5,388 bases of DNA, taken from the NCBI GenBank assembly GCA_946545505.1, contig CAMNNN010000109.1, forward strand, positions 1 through 5,388, written 5' to 3'. The notes beneath the pieces are model-generated. The model did no database searches. It was given only the letters and a program-made list of their open reading frames with translations, and was not told the origin of the DNA. This DNA comes from an uncultured Clostridia bacterium (GTDB lineage: Bacteria > Bacillota > Clostridia > Saccharofermentanales > Saccharofermentanaceae). A program made the position numbers and the translations under genes. Below, one piece after another: positions 5,171 through 5,388 of the stretch (its first letter is position 1; every line of letters begins with the position of its first letter).

Positions 5171-5388
5171 ATGGCTAAATTAGACATATACAATCTTAGC
5201 GGCGCCGTTACTGGCTCTATCGAGCTTTCTGATGAGATCTTCGGCATTGAGCCTAATAAGCATGCGATCGCTACTGTAATCAGAAACCAGCTCGCTAATC
5301 GCAGACAGGGTACATCCTGCACAAAGACAAGAAGCGAGACAAGCGGCGGCGGTAAGCGCCCCTGGAGACAGAAGGGAACAGGTCGTGC
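5171..5388 (+). CDS. rplD: 50S ribosomal protein L4, N-terminal part (3' end outside window)
   Basis: L4 binds domain I of 23S rRNA and lines the peptide exit tunnel. In E. coli it also represses its own S10 operon by transcription and translation control at the leader. The 72 visible codons begin MAKLDIYNLSGAVTGSIELS and run into the conserved QLANRRQGT, then TKTRSE, SGGGKRPWRQKGTGR, which is the start of the tunnel-lining loop. The full protein is normally near 205 residues, so about one third is present. GGAGGAG at 5156-5162 lies 8 bases before ATG 5171, giving a strong start. A Cys at position 50 sits where Ser or Ala is common; this has no clear meaning. If the leader upstream of rpsJ is autoregulatory, L4 is the first candidate ligand by analogy only. 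Confidence 0.97.
   Translation, partial: MAKLDIYNLSGAVTGSIELSDEIFGIEPNKHAIATVIRNQLANRRQGTSCTKTRSETSGGGKRPWRQKGTGR

Overview
The window is a gene-dense, all-plus-strand piece of bacterial chromosome. It joins a cell-division block (end of a probable ftsE, then ftsX, then a coiled-coil M23 peptidase gene), a redox chaperone gene (hslO), and the start of the S10 ribosomal protein operon (rpsJ, rplC, and rplD cut off by the window edge). Several traits suggest a member of the Clostridia (Bacillota): GGAGG-type ribosome binding sites, an HslO that resembles Bacillus Hsp33, an FtsX next to a PcsB/CwlO-type coiled-coil hydrolase, and Gram-positive-type S10, L3 and L4 sequences. Base composition looks moderate, near half GC by eye. 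I cannot name the genus. No tRNA, rRNA, CRISPR array, insertion sequence or phage gene was seen.

Positions 1-2784 form one translationally coupled unit. The first reading frame enters from the left edge and shows only a long Glu/Pro-rich acidic tail. It overlaps ftsX by GTGA, and ftsX overlaps the peptidase gene by ATGA. FtsEX normally converts cytoplasmic ATP hydrolysis into extracellular activation of a peptidoglycan hydrolase, and the third gene encodes a secreted protein with the expected coiled coil plus a LytM domain with intact metal ligands. hslO follows after 28 bases and is probably read through from the same transcript.

Positions 3746-4096 are a 351-base gap without a convincing gene, and this is the most interesting part. 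It holds a weak terminator-like hairpin, an 18-bp perfect palindrome matching the layout of an UP element, a near-consensus SigA promoter (TTGCCA, 17 bp, TAAAAT), and a leader of about 270 nt. In the leader, one C/G-rich segment can pair with three different partners. One of these pairings makes a hairpin followed by five T residues, so the leader looks like an attenuator or autoregulatory leader controlling the whole S10 operon.

Positions 4097-5388 carry rpsJ, a 111-base structured spacer, rplC and the first 72 codons of rplD. In Escherichia coli, L4 (rplD) represses its own operon through the S10 leader. A similar feedback loop is plausible here but is not shown by the sequence.
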